This document shows, one piece after another, positions 62,674 through 64,000 of a DNA stretch of 64,000 nt (position 1 is its first letter; each line of letters starts with the position of its first letter). A program made the position numbers and the translations under genes. The notes under the pieces are model-generated. The model had not been told where the DNA came from. It saw only the letters and a list, made by a program, of their open reading frames with translations, and ran no database searches. The DNA is taken from contig CAKREL010000001.1 in assembly GCA_934317205.1 (NCBI GenBank), forward strand, positions 1 to 64,000. Direction: 5' to 3'. The DNA is from an uncultured Eubacterium sp. Its GTDB lineage: Bacteria > Bacillota > Clostridia > Lachnospirales > Lachnospiraceae.

Positions 62674-64000
62674 ATGGCAAAAAATTATTTTACGGCAGAA
62701 CAATCCTGGAAAAGACTGTATTTTATTACCGGAAAGACAGCAGACGAGTTTTATCCGGACAGCATTTCCAAATTGAACATTGAACAGCTTACATGGCAGG
62801 AATTAAAAAACAGTGGATATGAACGGATTGTATTTTTTGATCCGGATAATAAATTGTACTGTTATGATGATATGTCATATGCATTGCTGCGGAAGGATTC
62901 GAAGGAAGATGCTCAAAGCAGCAGCGAGGAAGATACCAATCAGACAGTATCCCGCACTTGTGGCGGATTAAGACGTGGTCGTAATGCCTGCCGTGTATCA
63001 GAAAAATCTGCGATACAGAAATCAGAGAATCCAAAGAATTTGCAGAGGAAGAGCGGTGACGGACCACTTCATCTCGGGATGAGAGATTCCACCTTTGTTA
63101 AACGTCAGTTGGATGCATATATGTACAATGCATCCATCAAAACTGCAATTGTCATCAACGATCCAACCTCATTTCTTCAGGAATTTGGGGAAGATCCTCT
63201 TCATTCACTGACAGCAGGATACGAGCGTCTGGGAAGTGAGAATCAAAATATCATTGTGTTCATTTATACGGATGCGGATATGGCAAATATTTACGAAGTA
63301 CGACAGGCAAGTGCGGAAAAGAAAGATGCCAACATCATTAATATTCCTTGTCCGAACGCGCTCGAACTCAAAAACATGCTGATGTATATGAAAATCAATT
63401 ATAACCTGAAGTTTCCGCTCAGTGAACTGACGGAGCTGGCGGTGGCACTTCACCAGGCATTGCAGCTGAGCGAGCAGCCGGTTCGTATCAAAGAACTGTA
63501 TACAAGACTACGTGGTTTTGGAACGGAAAAAACGCTGGATAAAGACAATTGCTATGAAGTGTTCGGAAAGAAGAAACCGGAGCCTGCAAAAGAACAGCTT
63601 ACAAGGCTTATCGGGATGGATTCGGTGAAAAAAACACTGTCAGAATATGAAACCGCAGAAAAATCCCCGTTATCAGCAGTTCCATATCTGACCGCATCCA
63701 GACTGCAGCCGGATTTTAAAAATCCTGTCGAGAAAAAAGAAATGATGCATGCAGTCATTACCGGCCCGCCAGGAACGGGTAAGACGACAGTGGCGGAACT
63801 TCTGGGACAGCTTTTCTTTGAAATGGGGTATCTGGAAAGCGGACATGTAGTAAAAGCAGACCGCTCAAAGCTGGTCGGCAGTCATATTGGGGAAACTGCT
63901 ATTCTGGTGCGGCAGAAGGTAGAAGAAGCACTGGGAGGTGTGCTGTTTATCGACGAAGCATATAGCCTGAAACGTGAGGAGAGCAGTGGAAATGATTTCG
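62674..64000 (+). CDS. AAA+ ATPase, CbbX/SpoVK type (3' end outside window)
   Basis: 442 codons visible from the ATG behind AAGGAGAAG; the frame runs off the edge. Residues 1-60 are a small domain (FTAEQSWKRLYFITGKTADEF). Residues 60-130 are low-complexity. Residues 145-290 look like a AAA-type module without Walker A (AIVINDPTSFLQEFG, NIIVFIYTDADMANIY). A CbxX/CfqX AAA+ domain follows: GPPGTGKTT (from 364) and VLFIDEAYSL (Asp-Glu 427-428). CbbX relatives remodel protein assemblies by threading a loop or tail. Here the likely clients are other members of the cluster. Confidence 0.85.
   Translation, partial: MAKNYFTAEQSWKRLYFITGKTADEFYPDSISKLNIEQLTWQELKNSGYERIVFFDPDNKLYCYDDMSYALLRKDSKEDAQSSSEEDTNQTVSRTCGGLRRGRNACRVSEKSAIQKSENPKNLQRKSGDGPLHLGMRDSTFVKRQLDAYMYNASIKTAIVINDPTSFLQEFGEDPLHSLTAGYERLGSENQNIIVFIYTDADMANIYEVRQASAEKKDANIINIPCPNALELKNMLMYMKINYNLKFPLSELTELAVALHQALQLSEQPVRIKELYTRLRGFGTEKTLDKDNCYEVFGKKKPEPAKEQLTRLIGMDSVKKTLSEYETAEKSPLSAVPYLTASRLQPDFKNPVEKKEMMHAVITGPPGTGKTTVAELLGQLFFEMGYLESGHVVKADRSKLVGSHIGETAILVRQKVEEALGGVLFIDEAYSLKREESSGNDF

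Overview
The window reads as chromosome of a strictly anaerobic, low-to-mid GC Gram-positive of the Clostridia, most likely a gut Lachnospiraceae. The clues are strong AGGAGG ribosome binding sites with occasional TTG/GTG starts, a MecA adaptor, glycyl radical enzymes with activases, MsmE-type sugar ABC transporters that lack their own ATPase gene, and OmpR/VanR-type two-component pairs. No rRNA, tRNA, prophage or CRISPR array was recognised.

Layout. (1) 1-10.4 kb: the end of a YesM-type histidine kinase, an LplA-like binding protein, an alpha-glucoside/maltodextrin ABC operon with 4-alpha-glucanotransferase, a two-component system and a small pseudouridine synthase. (2) 10.5-17.4 kb: an unrecognised protein, MoaA, a DUF1858 protein, MecA, a gene-free stretch holding a candidate structured RNA, and a GH18 cell-wall/spore-type hydrolase. 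(3) 17.4-37.7 kb: a catabolic island with two paralogous glycyl radical enzymes of the diol-dehydratase type, each with its own activase. Around them lie a PduP-like CoA-acylating aldehyde dehydrogenase, a GldA-like dehydrogenase, a CoA-transferase, an iron alcohol dehydrogenase, two MFS carriers, twin PucR/CdaR-type regulators and a DUF4125 protein. The parts suggest uptake of a vicinal diol or related compound, radical dehydration to an aldehyde, then disposal as acid (acyl-CoA plus CoA transfer) or alcohol. No microcompartment shell gene is present and the aldehyde dehydrogenase lacks the usual encapsulation extension. (4) 38-49.8 kb: housekeeping and orphan genes (amidase, galM-BMP-phosphodiesterase operon, Sua5, a catalytically dead-looking phosphatase, HAD hydrolase, a 2-hydroxyacyl-CoA-dehydratase-like pair with a fused activase, DUF362 ferredoxin). 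(5) 49.9-53.6 kb: a coiled-coil protein with a VanRS-like two-component system. (6) 53.9 kb to the window end: a compact co-directional cluster with a degenerate TraG/VirD4-like protein, two small membrane proteins, two different Hsp70-like proteins, three helical/coiled-coil proteins, an NrdG-like radical SAM protein and a CbbX/SpoVK-type AAA+ ATPase running off the edge.

The last cluster is the best candidate for an undescribed system: an apparent single transcription unit combining chaperone ATPases, a AAA+ remodeller and a radical SAM protein, with no NrdD, DnaJ or GrpE in view. Other notable items are a 46-bp terminator sequence duplicated 20 kb away to form the ribosome binding site of an amidase gene, a 177-bp MITE-like inverted-repeat element, a dispersed hairpin repeat at gene ends, and a probable leaderless Sua5 mRNA. 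All functional statements come from reading motifs by eye; no database search was possible.
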